64,000 nt of DNA from Burkholderiales bacterium (GCA_016195825.1 JACPYV010000010.1:1-64000), one strand, 5' to 3'; shown: positions 45,964-55,415, numbered from the stretch's first letter. A program made the numbers and translations. The notes: generated by a model from the letters alone, not told the origin.

Positions 45964-47064
45964 ATGACAAGTCGCTTTGAATTCCGCCCCGCGGCCCTGG
46001 CCGCCGCCGGCCTCGCGGGCCTCACGCTGTTGCTGGCCAGCAGCACGGCCGGTGCGGCGGTGACTTTCTCGAGCTTCATCCAGTCTGCCGACATCACCGC
46101 CGCGCTGGGCCAGACCAACACCATCGCCATCACCTACGCGGGCGACAAGTTCGTGGGCACCGTCTATTTCGGCCCGAACAACCTGCAGCTCTACCAGAGC
46201 GACCTGAGCGGCGGCAGCGTGCAGAAGTTCGGCACGCCGCTGCCTACGGGGGGCGGGGAACCCGTCGTCGCGGCCGGGCTGGGCCAGGCGGGCTTTGCCG
46301 CCGGCGCAATCTATGCGTCGGGGTCGGACACCAACATCTACCGCTACGCCCCGAGCGGCGGCGCGCCGGTACTTTTCGGCAGCACGGACGATGGCTCGGG
46401 TGTGCGCCAGATCTTCTTCGACCCCGGCTCCACCTTTGGCGGCAAGATGATCGTCACGACAACCTCGGGCCACGTGCTGACCTTCGACGGCAGTGGCACC
46501 CGCGCGCTGGTCGCCAATGTGCACGAGGACACCGAGGGGATGGACATCGCCTCGACCAACTATGGCCAGTACGCCGGCCAGTTGTTGGTGGCATCCGAAG
46601 GCTCGGGCAAGATCCGGGCGATCAAGTCCGATGGCACGGTGACCGACCTGCAGCTGCGCAATACCAGCGGCGCCGCAGTGACGATCGCCCTGGCCGAGAC
46701 CGTTAGCACGGTGCCGCTGGACCTGGGCCTGTCGGGCAATCCGCTGGAGGGCTTCTACGTCGCCAATTATGCGAGCGACGTGCAGAAGGCCGACGCCAGC
46801 CAGTTCGCGGGCCTGCTGGGCGACACCATCGTCACCAGCGAGTTCAGCTCGAACTCAGCGCTGTGGGACCTGCACTACAACGGTGATGTGTTGAACACCT
46901 TCACGGTCACCCAGGTGGGCACGCTGCCGCTGCAGTCCGAGGACGGCATCTTCGTCACAGCCCAACGCATCAACGACGTCCACCCGCTGCCGGAGCCCAG
47001 CCTGCTAGTGGCAGCAGCGTTGCTGGCACTGGGCGGCGCGCGCCGCTACCGCCGCAGGGACTGA
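45964..47064 (+). CDS. PEP-CTERM sorting-domain protein with propeller-like repeats
   Basis: Exported protein of 366 aa. The signal peptide is AALAAAGLAGLTLLLASSTAGAA. The mature part contains repeated beta-strand segments with Gly/Asp turns (QLYQSDLSGGSVQKFG, NIYRYAPSGGAPVLFG, HVLTFDGSGTRALVA, KIRAIKSDGTVTDLQ), suggesting a beta-propeller. The C-terminal signal is LPEPSLLVAAALLALGGARRYRRRD: PEP motif, membrane helix, Arg cluster. It is probably cut by an exosortase (EpsH/XrtA type, not in the window). GAGGAG precedes the ATG at 45964; the track start at 45760 is upstream of the promoter. Confidence 0.88.
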   Translation: MTSRFEFRPAALAAAGLAGLTLLLASSTAGAAVTFSSFIQSADITAALGQTNTIAITYAGDKFVGTVYFGPNNLQLYQSDLSGGSVQKFGTPLPTGGGEPVVAAGLGQAGFAAGAIYASGSDTNIYRYAPSGGAPVLFGSTDDGSGVRQIFFDPGSTFGGKMIVTTTSGHVLTFDGSGTRALVANVHEDTEGMDIASTNYGQYAGQLLVASEGSGKIRAIKSDGTVTDLQLRNTSGAAVTIALAETVSTVPLDLGLSGNPLEGFYVANYASDVQKADASQFAGLLGDTIVTSEFSSNSALWDLHYNGDVLNTFTVTQVGTLPLQSEDGIFVTAQRINDVHPLPEPSLLVAAALLALGGARRYRRRD

Positions 47065-47066
47065 GT

Positions 47067-47642
47067 TCAGGCCCCGGGCCATTCGACCAGCACGGCCGTC
47101 GCCGCGGGCTTGCGCGCCGGCCCTGCTGGGCGGCGCATTGGCGTACCCAGCGCAATCCAGCCCAGCAGCGTCTCGCCGGGTTCGCAGAACGCGGCGGCGA
47201 TGGTCGGGTTGCGCACCTTGGCGCCGCTGAGCATCTTGCCGCCGAAGCCCAGCAGATGGGCAGCCATCAGGAAGTTGCTGATGGCGCCGCCAACGGCCGC
47301 CCATTGCTCGTGCGCCGGCACCTGCGGGTGGCCCAGATCGATGCGGGCGACAACGGCCACCGTCATCGGTGGCTTGAGCGCACGTTCGGCGTCCAGTGCC
47401 GCGCCCTCATCGCCCTTGCCTGCCGCGCGCGCCGCGTCGGCAAACAGGGCAGCCATGCCCTCTTTCGCGGCGCCGCGCACCAGCTTGAACCGGTAGGGCA
47501 CCAGTTCGGCGTGGTCGGGTGCGCGCAGCGCGGCCTGGGCCATCCACGCAAGCTGCTCGTCGCTGGGCCCGGGCTCGACCAGATGCTTGGGGCCGACCGA
47601 AAAGCGGCTCAGCACCGCATCGAGCGCGGGAGGCTGGATCAC
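47067..47642 (-). CDS. Nitroreductase-family protein
   Basis: FMN-dependent oxidoreductase-like protein of 191 aa, closest in style to small single-domain YdjA-type nitroreductases. RFSVGPKHLVEPGPSDEQLAWMAQAALRAPDHAELVPYRFKLV is the FMN-binding start. GGAISNFLMAAHLLGFGGKMLSG and LLGWIALGTPMRRP are also typical. It starts at a GTG overlapping the stop of the binding-protein gene (GTGA), so it is the last cistron of the long selenium/formate unit. Substrate unknown. Confidence 0.87.
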   Translation of the reverse strand: MIQPPALDAVLSRFSVGPKHLVEPGPSDEQLAWMAQAALRAPDHAELVPYRFKLVRGAAKEGMAALFADAARAAGKGDEGAALDAERALKPPMTVAVVARIDLGHPQVPAHEQWAAVGGAISNFLMAAHLLGFGGKMLSGAKVRNPTIAAAFCEPGETLLGWIALGTPMRRPAGPARKPAATAVLVEWPGA

Positions 47643-48508
47643 TTCAGCAGGCCGGCGTTCTCGGCAGCCGCCTTAATGCCGTTGTAGTTCTCGGGCTTGC
47701 TGGGGATGAACCGGGTCGCGCGCTGCAGGCCCAGGATCTCCTTGCCCTGGGGTGTGTTGGGGTCCAGCGCCAGGAAGGCGGCCTTGATCTTCTCGCGCAG
47801 CGCCTCGGGCATGTCGGCATGCACCGACCAGTTGTAGTCGAAGTAAGGCGGCGTTGTGTAGAAGACCTTGACCGCGGCCGGGTCCACCTTCTTCTCGGTG
47901 ACGAACTTGTCCCAGACCGAAATGTTCAATGCACCAGCGTCCACCTTGCCGCTGGCCACAGCGGCGATCGTTGCATCGTGAGCGCCGCTGAAGGCCACGC
48001 GCTTGAGGTCCACGTCGGGATTGATCTTGGCCGCGAGCAGGAAGCTGCGCGGCATCAGGTGGCCCGAGGTGCTGCTGGCCGAGCCGAAGGACAGCGTCTT
48101 GCCCTTCAGGTCCTCCAGCTTGTTGATGCCGCTCTTGGCGTCGGTGATGAAGACGGAGCGGAACTTCTCGTCCTCCTCGCGCTGGACCAGCGGCAGGATC
48201 TTGCCGCCCGAGCGCACGTTGGCCTGCACGAAGGTGAAGCCGCCGAACCAGGCCAGATCGATCTTCTTATTGACCACCGTCTCAACGGCCGCGGCGTAGT
48301 CGGTCACCGGCGTCCACTCGACCTTCATGCCCAGCTTGCTCTCCAGGTAGGCCCCCAGCGGCGCGAACTTGCGCGCCAGCTCGGTGGGCGACTCGTCGGG
48401 GATGGCCGTGACGCGCAGCACCTGCTGGGCCTGGGCCGCTGCGCCGGCCAGGGCCAGCGACATCACCACACCGCGCGCCAGACCGGCGACGACACGAGAA
48501 AGAGCCAT
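47639..48508 (-). CDS. PhnD-like ABC substrate-binding protein, putative selenate type
   Basis: Periplasmic binding protein of 289 aa. The signal peptide is followed by QVLRVTAIPDESPTELARKFAPLGAYLESKLGMKVEWTPVTDYAAAVE, then DLAWFGGFTFVQANVRSGG and GKTLSFGSASSTSGHLMPRSFL. This matches the phosphonate/phosphite-type fold annotated in several genomes as putative selenate transporter components next to selenium genes. Position downstream of selA-selB and tRNA-Sec supports that. No cognate permease or ATPase gene is present; a nitroreductase follows instead. GGAG precedes the ATG. Confidence 0.85.
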   Translation of the reverse strand: MALSRVVAGLARGVVMSLALAGAAAQAQQVLRVTAIPDESPTELARKFAPLGAYLESKLGMKVEWTPVTDYAAAVETVVNKKIDLAWFGGFTFVQANVRSGGKILPLVQREEDEKFRSVFITDAKSGINKLEDLKGKTLSFGSASSTSGHLMPRSFLLAAKINPDVDLKRVAFSGAHDATIAAVASGKVDAGALNISVWDKFVTEKKVDPAAVKVFYTTPPYFDYNWSVHADMPEALREKIKAAFLALDPNTPQGKEILGLQRATRFIPSKPENYNGIKAAAENAGLLK

Positions 48509-48541
48509 GAAAGTTCTCCTGAGGAATTTGGATTGAGAGGA

Positions 48542-48922
48542 TCAGAACACCAGCGTGGCCCACGCCGAATGCGCGGCGCGGGATGCGTATTGAACCGCAC
48601 CGCCGTGGCGGCGGCCGGCCGGGATCAGGTCATCGTGCGTCAGCCCCTGGGCCGCGAGCGCATCGGAGCAGGCGAAGAAGCGTGCGCCATGGTCCAGCGC
48701 ATCCTGCATCCATTCGGCGATGGACTTGTCGAAGCGGTCAGACGCCCTCAGCGCCTCGGCCACGCCGGGCCTGAGCAGCAGCACGGCGCGGGCCGAAAAA
48801 TAGATCTCGACCTGCAACTCCAGCGCCGCTGCCGCGGCCGCATGGGCGAAGGGCGTGGCCAGCCGAACGGGATCGTCCGGGTCGGTTGCCCAGAGCAGGA
48901 TGGCCAGTCCGGTGCGCTTCAC
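48542..48922 (-). CDS. DsrE/DsrF-like protein
   Basis: A 126-aa protein whose start ([49 protein letters not shown]) and close (FFACSDALAAQGLTHDDLIP) resemble the DsrE/YchN fold used in sulfur-transfer proteins. The Cys in FFACSDAL is at the position where some DsrE proteins carry a reactive Cys. It starts at a GTG overlapping the GcvH-like stop (GTGA). The track lists it only within a longer upstream extension. In this locus a role in selenium or sulfur handling is inferred from neighbours. Confidence 0.75.
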   Translation of the reverse strand: MKRTGLAILLWATDPDDPVRLATPFAHAAAAAALELQVEIYFSARAVLLLRPGVAEALRASDRFDKSIAEWMQDALDHGARFFACSDALAAQGLTHDDLIPAGRRHGGAVQYASRAAHSAWATLVF

Positions 48923-49356
48923 GAGATGGCGTCCAGCTTGTTGAGCCAGGCCCAGCGCGCCATCGCCTCGCCGACGGCCACCTCGCCGATGACCAGTCCG
49001 GCCTTCTCGGCCTCCAGCCGCGATGGTGCCAGCTCGACGAGCCAGCCCTGGCCGTAGGGCGAGCGATGAACCAGCTCGGGCTGCGCCTCCAGCGCCTCGT
49101 TGACGCGCGTGACGACACCGGACAGCGGCGACTTCACCGACACGATGGACTTGGCCAGCTCGACGACACCGATGGAGCGGCCCTGCTCGACCTCGCTGCC
49201 CACCGGCTTGGGGCGGCACATGTAGATCTCGCCCGAGGCCCGGATGCCCAGCGCCGTGATGCCGACGCGGACCTGGCCGTTGGGGAGCGGCTCGGCCCAG
49301 GTCTGGTCCTGCGGCCACAGCCAGAAGCCATCGGGGACGCTCGCGCGTGCGCTCAT
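48919..49356 (-). CDS. GcvH-like lipoyl-carrier protein
   Basis: A 145-aa protein of the glycine-cleavage H-protein fold. The barrel reads RVGITALGIRASGEIYMCRPKPVGSEVEQGRSIGVVELAKSIVSVKSPLSGVV, then NEALEAQPELVHRSPYGQGWLVEL. The lipoyl-lysine position of GcvH (ES-VKA) corresponds to Lys69 in ELAKSIV, so it could be lipoylated. No gcvT or gcvP is nearby, and it is coupled to a DsrE-like gene, so a role other than glycine cleavage is likely. I chose the ATG at 49356; a GTG at 49362 is possible. Confidence 0.82.
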   Translation of the reverse strand: MSARASVPDGFWLWPQDQTWAEPLPNGQVRVGITALGIRASGEIYMCRPKPVGSEVEQGRSIGVVELAKSIVSVKSPLSGVVTRVNEALEAQPELVHRSPYGQGWLVELAPSRLEAEKAGLVIGEVAVGEAMARWAWLNKLDAIS

Positions 49357-49420
49357 CAGCACAGCCCCGATAGCATGACATCGCCGTCGCGAGAGCCCTC
49401 AGGTCGGTTCGAGCACCGCA

Positions 49421-49438
49421 GCCGTACTTTCGTACGGC
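49421..49438 (-). ncRNA. Perfect stem-loop with GAAA tetraloop between tRNA-Sec and gcvH-like gene
   Basis: On the minus strand GCCGTAC-GAAA-GTACGGC forms a 7-bp perfect stem closed by a GNRA tetraloop. There is no T-run, so a simple terminator is unlikely. It lies within the 132-nt spacer downstream of tRNA-Sec and may belong to a larger structured leader or a processing element. Function unknown. Confidence 0.5.
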
Positions 49439-49488
49439 GAGGAGCGCAGGGCCGAGATGTACCCGCGCAGCAGGCGAGCGCATGCTCG

Positions 49489-49584
49489 TGGCGGAGGGGC
49501 GAGGGAGTCGAACCCTCCCAGCAGCGCGTGGCGCCACCCACCGGGTTTGAAGCCCAGCCGACACACCGGTGTCGTTGCCCCTCC
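49489..49584 (-). tRNA. selC: tRNA-Sec (anticodon TCA)
   Basis: The minus strand reads GGAGGGGCAACGACACC at the 5' end and GGTTCGACTCCCTCGCCCC through to TCCGCCA at the 3' end. The anticodon loop is CTTCAAA with anticodon TCA. The long acceptor/T arrangement, the G discriminator, the long variable arm (GGTGGCGCCACGCGCTGC region), the D-stem GGTGTGTCGGCT and a total of 96 nt including encoded CCA are diagnostic of selenocysteine tRNA. It lies 4 nt downstream of selB, inside the same operon as the selenoprotein gene. Confidence 0.96.
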
Positions 49585-49588
49585 AGTT

Positions 49589-51466
49589 TCATGTCGGCTG
49601 CTCCGCGAACAGCGCGCTGTCGGCCCGCAACCGATGCTCGTCGACCACACGACGCAGCAGGCCAACGCGGTCGAAATGTTCCAGGTGCTGGATGGCCCGC
49701 TTGCGGCCCATGCCCGTGGCATCACGGAAGGCAGCGGCCGTCACCTTGCCTTGCTCGGCCCCCAGCCGGCGGGCGGTGGCGGCGAGTGTCGTCATCGTGG
49801 CGGTGTCGCAGTACAGGTCTTTCACCACCTGGTGCAGGTCCCCCTGCCGGGCCAGCCGCGCAAGCGTGGCACGCACTAGCGGCTCCGGCTCAGCGCAGTC
49901 CTTGGCCAGGTCGCGCGCCCACGCGCCTTCGACACCAGCCAGCGCGAGGCGCGGCGCGACCTTCTGCGCGATACGTTGCTCCACGGCTGACAGCTGCACG
50001 CCGTGCTCGGGCAGGTGCACGAACGCGCCGCGCTGCGCAAGGCGGCCACCGGCGAGAAGCTGTTCGAGCAACTGGCGCCAGAGCGGCTCGGCCATGCGCG
50101 GGGCGACGAGGCGGCGCAACCGGGCGGCGTCGGGCCCGAGTTCGTCGGGGAACTGGGCGTGAAAGGCCGCCACCCTGACCAGCAACTGGCCCGTCAGCGC
50201 CACGCAGGCGCTGTCGCCCAGCGCCCAGCCCTGCCCGGGTTCGGCCAGGCCCTCGGCCTGGGCGCAGCGAGCCAGGTCCAGGCCCAGCGGCGCCAGCTCC
50301 AGCAGGCGAGCGCGCCGCCTCGCGGCCGTGGGCAGCTCACGGGCCGACAGCTCGGCCAGGCGCTCGGGCGTGCGGCGGTAGCGGGTGGGGGCGAAGGGGT
50401 CCAGCACGAGGCCGCCAGCCAGCGCGCGGCTGGCGCCGGCGTCGCGCAGCACGAAGCGGTCCCCATGCCAGGCGCCAACGGGCGCATGGACCAGCAGTTG
50501 CACGAGGGCCGAGCCGCCGGGTGCGATGGCATCGCCGTCCAGCACAGCAACGCTGGCCATGACGGCCTGGGCACCAAGGTGCATGTGCACACGCGCGCCG
50601 GAGCGCAGCGGCTTGGCTTCACCGGGCCAGAGCGTCAGGCGAGCATCGATGCGGTCCGTGGTGAGCGCCACGGCCGGCGCGGTGAGCCACTGGCCGCGCG
50701 CGGCCTGCTCCCTGGCCAGGCCGGCGAGGGCCACCGCGCAGCGCTGGCCGGCGCGCGCGCGCTCCACGGCGCGGTTCTGTGCATGCAGGCTCTTCACGCG
50801 GGCCATCGCCAGGCCATGAGGCCCCTGGATGACCAGTTCGTCGCCGACAGCGATCTCGCCCGTGTGCAGCGTGCCAGTGACGACGGTGCCCACGCCGTCC
50901 AGGCTGAAAGCGCGGTCCACCGCGAGCCGCGCGGCCAAGCCCTGGCTGCTGCGGGGCGGCAACGCACGGGAAGCCGTGAAGAGCAGCTCGCGCAGCGCGT
51001 CCAGCCCCCGGCCGGTGGTGGCGGACACGGTGAGCACGGGGGCGGTCGCGAGGCCGGTACCAGCGAGCAGCACCCTCGCCTCCTCCGCCAGCGCGGCCAG
51101 ACGTTCGGGCTCGGCGCGGTCCGCCTTGGTGATGACGACGGCGCCCCGGCTCAGACCCAACAGGCTGAGCACGGCCAAGTGCTCACGGGTCTGCGGCATG
51201 ACGCCGTCGTCAGCGGCGATGAGCAGCAGCGCGAAGTCGATGCCGCTGGCGCCGGCCAGCATGGTGTGCACGAGCTTCTCATGGCCGGGCACGTCGATGA
51301 AGCCCAGGCGTTCGTCGTGGTCGGGAACGTTCAGGTAGGCATAGCCCAGCTCGATGCTGATGCCGCGCGCCTTCTCCTCGGGCAGGCGGTCGGTGTCCAC
51401 GCCGGTCAGCGCGCGCACGAGCGTGGTCTTGCCGTGGTCGATGTGGCCGGCGGTGCCGACGATCAC
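49589..51466 (-). CDS. selB: Selenocysteine-specific elongation factor
   Basis: Translation GTPase of 625 aa that carries Sec-tRNA to UGA codons marked by a SECIS hairpin. G motifs are [30 protein letters not shown] and the NKxD equivalent [13 protein letters not shown]. Domains 2 and 3 follow ([19 protein letters not shown]). The C-terminal winged helices for SECIS binding end the protein ([30 protein letters not shown]). The true start is a GTG overlapping the selA stop (GTGA); the track version at 52018 runs into selA out of frame. Confidence 0.97.
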   Translation of the reverse strand: MIVGTAGHIDHGKTTLVRALTGVDTDRLPEEKARGISIELGYAYLNVPDHDERLGFIDVPGHEKLVHTMLAGASGIDFALLLIAADDGVMPQTREHLAVLSLLGLSRGAVVITKADRAEPERLAALAEEARVLLAGTGLATAPVLTVSATTGRGLDALRELLFTASRALPPRSSQGLAARLAVDRAFSLDGVGTVVTGTLHTGEIAVGDELVIQGPHGLAMARVKSLHAQNRAVERARAGQRCAVALAGLAREQAARGQWLTAPAVALTTDRIDARLTLWPGEAKPLRSGARVHMHLGAQAVMASVAVLDGDAIAPGGSALVQLLVHAPVGAWHGDRFVLRDAGASRALAGGLVLDPFAPTRYRRTPERLAELSARELPTAARRRARLLELAPLGLDLARCAQAEGLAEPGQGWALGDSACVALTGQLLVRVAAFHAQFPDELGPDAARLRRLVAPRMAEPLWRQLLEQLLAGGRLAQRGAFVHLPEHGVQLSAVEQRIAQKVAPRLALAGVEGAWARDLAKDCAEPEPLVRATLARLARQGDLHQVVKDLYCDTATMTTLAATARRLGAEQGKVTAAAFRDATGMGRKRAIQHLEHFDRVGLLRRVVDEHRLRADSALFAEQPT

Positions 51467-52887
51467 GCCAGGGCCTCCTTCAGCAGGCCGAGTTGCGCGG
51501 TCAGCAGCGCCGGCTCCTCCAGGCAGCGCATATCCAGCAGCAGGCGGTCGTCCTGGATACGACCGATGACCGGCCGGGACAGGCCGCGGAGCGCGGTCGC
51601 CAGCGCCTCCAGCGTACGGCCCCGGCCATCGACGGCCGTGATCGCCAGGCCTGCGGAAGGAAGGCGCTCCACGGGCAGCGATCCGGAGCCGATCTGGCTC
51701 TGCAGAGCGACGGCTTCGACCGTGAAGCGCGGCGCAACGGCAGCAGCGACGTCCGGCAACAGGTGCCGGGCCAGCGCGGCGATGTCCGCCTGGCCGCGTG
51801 TCAGAAGCCTCAGGGTCGGCAGGTCTTGCGCCAGTCGCTCCGGTCGCAGGTACAGCCGCAAGGTGGCCTCCAGCGCGGCCAAGGGCAGCTTGGACAAGCG
51901 CAGCGCGCGCTTCATCGGGTACTTGCGAATGCGGCTCACGGCGGCGCGGCTGCCGACGATGAGGCCGGCCTGTGGGCCACCCAGCAGCTTGTCGCCGCTG
52001 AAGGTGACGACGTCGCAACCGGCCTTGAGCATCTGCTGCGGCATGGGCTCAGCCGGCAGGCCGTAAGCGCTCATGTCGACCAATGCACCGCTGCCGAGGT
52101 CGGTCATCAGTGGCAGGCTGGCAGCGTGAGCGATGGGCGCCAGCTCGGCCTCGGATACGGCCGATGTGAAGCCCTGCACCTGGTAGTTGCTGGTGTGCAC
52201 CTTGACGATCAGACCCGTGCGCGGCGTGATGGCCTGCTCGTAGTCGCGCGGGTGGGTGCGGTTGGTGGTGCCCACCTCCACCAGCGTGGCGCCGGCCGCG
52301 GTCATCACATCGGGCATGCGGAAGGCACCGCCGATCTCGACCAGCTCGCCGCGTGACACGATGGCCTCTCGCCCGCCGGCCAGCGCGGCAATGCCCAGCA
52401 GCACGGCGGCGGCGTTGTTGTTGACGACGGTGGCAGCCTCGGCACCGGTCAGCTCGCACAGCAGGGCTTCGATCAGCGTGTCACGGTCGCCACGCCCGCC
52501 GGCGTCGAGGTCGAACTCCAGGTTGTTGGGTGCGGTCATCAGCGCCAGCAACTGCGCGAGCGCCGCGTCGGCCAGCAGCGCGCGGCCCAGGTTGGTGTGG
52601 ATGACGGTTCCGGTCAGGTTCAGCACCACGCGCATGACCGGCCGCAGCCGCGCCTGCACGCGGGCGGCGAGCGACTGCGGCAGCGCATCGAGCTCCAGCC
52701 GCATCAACTGGCCCGCTACGGCGCGCGCGCGCAGGCCGTCCAGCAGCCCCCTCGCCTCGTTGGCGACGAGGGTGTGGCCGTGCTCGGCCACCAGCAGCGC
52801 GCAATCGCGCAGCAGCTTGTCCAGCGACGGCAGGTCTTTGGGGACCGCCTTGGAACCGTGGACCACGGATTCGTCGGGCGCGCTCAT
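51463..52887 (-). CDS. selA: L-seryl-tRNA(Sec) selenium transferase
   Basis: PLP enzyme of 474 aa that converts Ser-tRNA(Sec) to Sec-tRNA(Sec) using selenophosphate. Motifs are [53 protein letters not shown] and the PLP Lys in [18 protein letters not shown] (about residue 299). The ATG at 52887 shares its A with the fdhE stop. The selenophosphate synthetase gene selD, also required, is not in the window. Confidence 0.97.
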   Translation of the reverse strand: MSAPDESVVHGSKAVPKDLPSLDKLLRDCALLVAEHGHTLVANEARGLLDGLRARAVAGQLMRLELDALPQSLAARVQARLRPVMRVVLNLTGTVIHTNLGRALLADAALAQLLALMTAPNNLEFDLDAGGRGDRDTLIEALLCELTGAEAATVVNNNAAAVLLGIAALAGGREAIVSRGELVEIGGAFRMPDVMTAAGATLVEVGTTNRTHPRDYEQAITPRTGLIVKVHTSNYQVQGFTSAVSEAELAPIAHAASLPLMTDLGSGALVDMSAYGLPAEPMPQQMLKAGCDVVTFSGDKLLGGPQAGLIVGSRAAVSRIRKYPMKRALRLSKLPLAALEATLRLYLRPERLAQDLPTLRLLTRGQADIAALARHLLPDVAAAVAPRFTVEAVALQSQIGSGSLPVERLPSAGLAITAVDGRGRTLEALATALRGLSRPVIGRIQDDRLLLDMRCLEEPALLTAQLGLLKEALA

Positions 52888-53885
52888 CAGTGCTCTCTTC
52901 CGGGCGGCGGCGGCTCGTCGGGCTCGCCGAACAGCAGCAGCAGGCTGCCGCCGTGGCGCTGCAGGCCGGCGTCATTGACCAGCAGGTCCAGCGTCAGCGT
53001 GGCCAGGTCGTCGGCGACGGGCTCCAGGCCGTTGTCGCGCGCCGGATGCATCAGCTTCAAGTAGTGACCGCATTCGCTGCAGCACTCGGCCTGCACGGCG
53101 GGCTGGGTCTCAGCCGGGCTGCCGTCGGCAGCCACCAGACTTTGCAGCGAGATGCCCTTGGTGCTCTGGCAATTCGTGCACTTGACGCGCACGTAGTGCC
53201 ATTGCGTGGCGCACAGGCCGCAGGCCAGATAGCGCGCGCCGTCGGCACCCAGGCGCTCAACGGCGGCCACCGGGCGCGAGGCGCAGCAGGGGCAAACCGT
53301 GGGATCGTCGGTGCGACCGAAGGGCGCCACGGCGCCACTGACATGTGCAGCGGCCGTCTGCCGCGCCAAGCGCACCCAGTGCAGTTGCAGGCCGGCGGCG
53401 ATGAGCGGTGCGCTGGCGAAGTCCAGCCCCAGCATGACGCCCGACAGCAGACGGCCCGCCTGGGTCTCCAGGTGCTCGTCGCTGGCGGCCGCGAGCTGCA
53501 ATGTCACGGTCTTGGCCGGGCCGTCTGCCAGGTGACGGGCCAGGTCGGCGAGCAGCGCGCGCAGCGACTCGCGCCAGACCGGCGCGCGCGGCCAGGTCAG
53601 GGCGGGCAGCAGCGGCTGGCCGGCACGGGCGGCTGCGCCGATGTCGTCCGCCGTCGGCAGCGACACGGGGGTGCCGGCCGACAGCGCACGGTGCTGGGCG
53701 TCGGCCAGTTCGGCGACAAAGAGCAGGAAATCGCGCATCGCATGCCCAGCACTGAGCGCACGCAGACGCAAGGCGCGCTCGGCAAACACGCCGGCCTCCG
53801 GCAGGTGCAGGAACGTCAGCTGCTCGCCGGCGCGAACGGCGATCTCTTCAGGGCTGAGAAGTCTCTGAGTCGTGCTGGCGGTCAC
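52887..53885 (-). CDS. fdhE: Formate dehydrogenase accessory protein FdhE
   Basis: Cytoplasmic maturation protein of 332 aa required for active membrane formate dehydrogenase. It carries the rubredoxin-like Cys pairs of the family: CPCCASRPVA, CGLCATQWHYVRVKCTNC and AECCSECGHYLKLM, ending in the conserved DDLATLTLDLLVNDAGLQR. It starts at a GTG overlapping the fdnI stop (GTGA), and its own stop overlaps selA. Confidence 0.95.
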   Translation of the reverse strand: MTASTTQRLLSPEEIAVRAGEQLTFLHLPEAGVFAERALRLRALSAGHAMRDFLLFVAELADAQHRALSAGTPVSLPTADDIGAAARAGQPLLPALTWPRAPVWRESLRALLADLARHLADGPAKTVTLQLAAASDEHLETQAGRLLSGVMLGLDFASAPLIAAGLQLHWVRLARQTAAAHVSGAVAPFGRTDDPTVCPCCASRPVAAVERLGADGARYLACGLCATQWHYVRVKCTNCQSTKGISLQSLVAADGSPAETQPAVQAECCSECGHYLKLMHPARDNGLEPVADDLATLTLDLLVNDAGLQRHGGSLLLLFGEPDEPPPPGREH

Positions 53886-54505
53886 TGCTTGCCTGTCATT
53901 TCACGGTGCCACAGCGGGTGATTCTGGCGCGCCCAGCCTTCAGTGACCGTGCCGCGCGTCATCGCCCGTATCGTGCCCTTGACCCAGATGGCCGCGTACA
54001 CATGCACGATGACCGAAAGGATGAGCACAGTAGCTGACAGCGCGTGCAGCACGACGGCGATGCGCCGGGCCACGATGGGGAAGCTGTTGGCGAACCAGGG
54101 CTGCCAGAAGACGAAGCCGGTCAACACCAGCACAGCCAGGCTGACGACCATGACCCAGAACACCTGCTTTTGCCCGGCGTTGTAGCGGCCGACCGGCGGC
54201 ATGCGGCTCTTGTCACCGCGCAGCATCTCGCCGCTGTGCTTCATCCATTCCTTGTCCGCCTCGTTCATCACGTTGTGGCGCCACAGCTTAAGCGCCATGA
54301 CGCAGAAGCAGGCCGCCATGGCCAACCCCAGGAAGGGATGCAGGATGCGCGCCCAGGTGCCGCCGCCCACGAGACTCGACAGGAAATAGAGGCTGGGGTG
54401 GAAGAAGGCCAGTCCGGAGAAGGCGGCGCCGAGGAAGAAGAGCACGATCAACCAGTGATTACTGCGCTCGCCCTTGGAGTAGCGCGGGAGGTAGCGGATG
54501 CCCAT
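53882..54505 (-). CDS. fdnI: Formate dehydrogenase gamma subunit (cytochrome b)
   Basis: Inner-membrane cytochrome b556-type subunit of 207 aa that passes electrons from formate oxidation to the quinone pool. There are four hydrophobic helices: RSNHWLIVLFFLGAAFSGLAFF, ILHPFLGLAMAACFCVMAL, VFWVMVVSLAVLVLTGFVFW and IAVVLHALSATVLILSVIVHVYAAIW. The heme-ligand histidines lie within these helices (NHWL, LHPF, LHAL, VHVY). The ATG at 54505 (MGIRYLPRYSKGER) is used instead of the track start at 54544, which overlaps fdnH. Confidence 0.93.
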   Translation of the reverse strand: MGIRYLPRYSKGERSNHWLIVLFFLGAAFSGLAFFHPSLYFLSSLVGGGTWARILHPFLGLAMAACFCVMALKLWRHNVMNEADKEWMKHSGEMLRGDKSRMPPVGRYNAGQKQVFWVMVVSLAVLVLTGFVFWQPWFANSFPIVARRIAVVLHALSATVLILSVIVHVYAAIWVKGTIRAMTRGTVTEGWARQNHPLWHREMTGKQ

Positions 54506-54518
54506 GATGCTGTGCTCC

Positions 54519-55412
54519 TCAGACCTTGGCGGCCGGTTCGTCATCCTCGACCTCGTCTTTCGACTCGATCGGACCCACGCGGGTGTAATGGAAGAAGCCT
54601 GCCACCGCCGCGCCGATCATGGCTGCGACGGCCAGCGGCTTGGCCACGCCCTTCCAAAGCGAGACCAGCGGGCTGATCTTGGGATCTGCGGGCAGGCCAT
54701 GGTAGAGCTCGGGCTTGTCGGCATGCTGCAGCACGTAGACGACGTGGGTGCCACCCACGCCCGGCGGGTCGTAGACGCCCGCGTTGGCGTAGCCTCGCTC
54801 CTTCAGGTCCACGACGCGCTCGGCGCCGTAGTCCAGCATGTCGTCCTTGGTGCCGAAGCGGATGGCGCCCGTGGGGCAGGCCTTGGCACAGGCCGGCTCC
54901 AGACCCACGCCGACGCGGTCAGAGCACAGGCTGCACTTGTAGGCCTTGGCGTCGGCCTGGCTGATGCGCGGCACGTCGAACGGGCAGCCGGTCACGCAGT
55001 TGCCGCAGCCGATGCAGTGCTCCGAGATGAAGTCGACGATGCCGTTGGTGTACTTGACGATGGCACCGGGCGCCGGGCAGCTCTTCAGGCAGCCCGGGTC
55101 CTCGCAGTGCATGCAGCCGTCCTTGCGTATCAGCCACTCGAGCTTGTCCTTCTCGACCTCCACCTCCGAGAAGCGCATCACCGTCCAGCTCTGCGGCGTC
55201 AGGTCGCGCGGGTTGTCGTAGGTGCCGATGTTGTCGCCCACGTCGTCGCGCAGGTCGTTCCACTGCATGCAGGCCACCTGGCAGGCCTTGCAGCCGATGC
55301 AGGAGGACACGTCAATGAGCTTGGCGACCTCGGCCACATGTTTGCGGGCCTGCGTGGACGGCGTCGTGGTGGCCGAACGCTTGGCGATATCGAGGGATTG
55401 CAATGAAGACAT
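54519..55412 (-). CDS. fdnH: Formate dehydrogenase iron-sulfur beta subunit
   Basis: Electron-transfer subunit of 297 aa with four [4Fe-4S] cluster motifs: [35 protein letters not shown] and [21 protein letters not shown] single C-terminal membrane helix ([17 protein letters not shown]) anchors it on the periplasmic face, as in Fdn/Fdo enzymes. It starts 3 nt after the fdnG stop. Confidence 0.96.
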   Translation of the reverse strand: MSSLQSLDIAKRSATTTPSTQARKHVAEVAKLIDVSSCIGCKACQVACMQWNDLRDDVGDNIGTYDNPRDLTPQSWTVMRFSEVEVEKDKLEWLIRKDGCMHCEDPGCLKSCPAPGAIVKYTNGIVDFISEHCIGCGNCVTGCPFDVPRISQADAKAYKCSLCSDRVGVGLEPACAKACPTGAIRFGTKDDMLDYGAERVVDLKERGYANAGVYDPPGVGGTHVVYVLQHADKPELYHGLPADPKISPLVSLWKGVAKPLAVAAMIGAAVAGFFHYTRVGPIESKDEVEDDEPAAKV

Positions 55413-55415
55413 TGT

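Noticed and set aside
49399-49725. 108-aa ORF spanning the tRNA-Sec region
   Set aside because: It reads across the tRNA gene and the end of selB; the tRNA and selB calls are far better supported.
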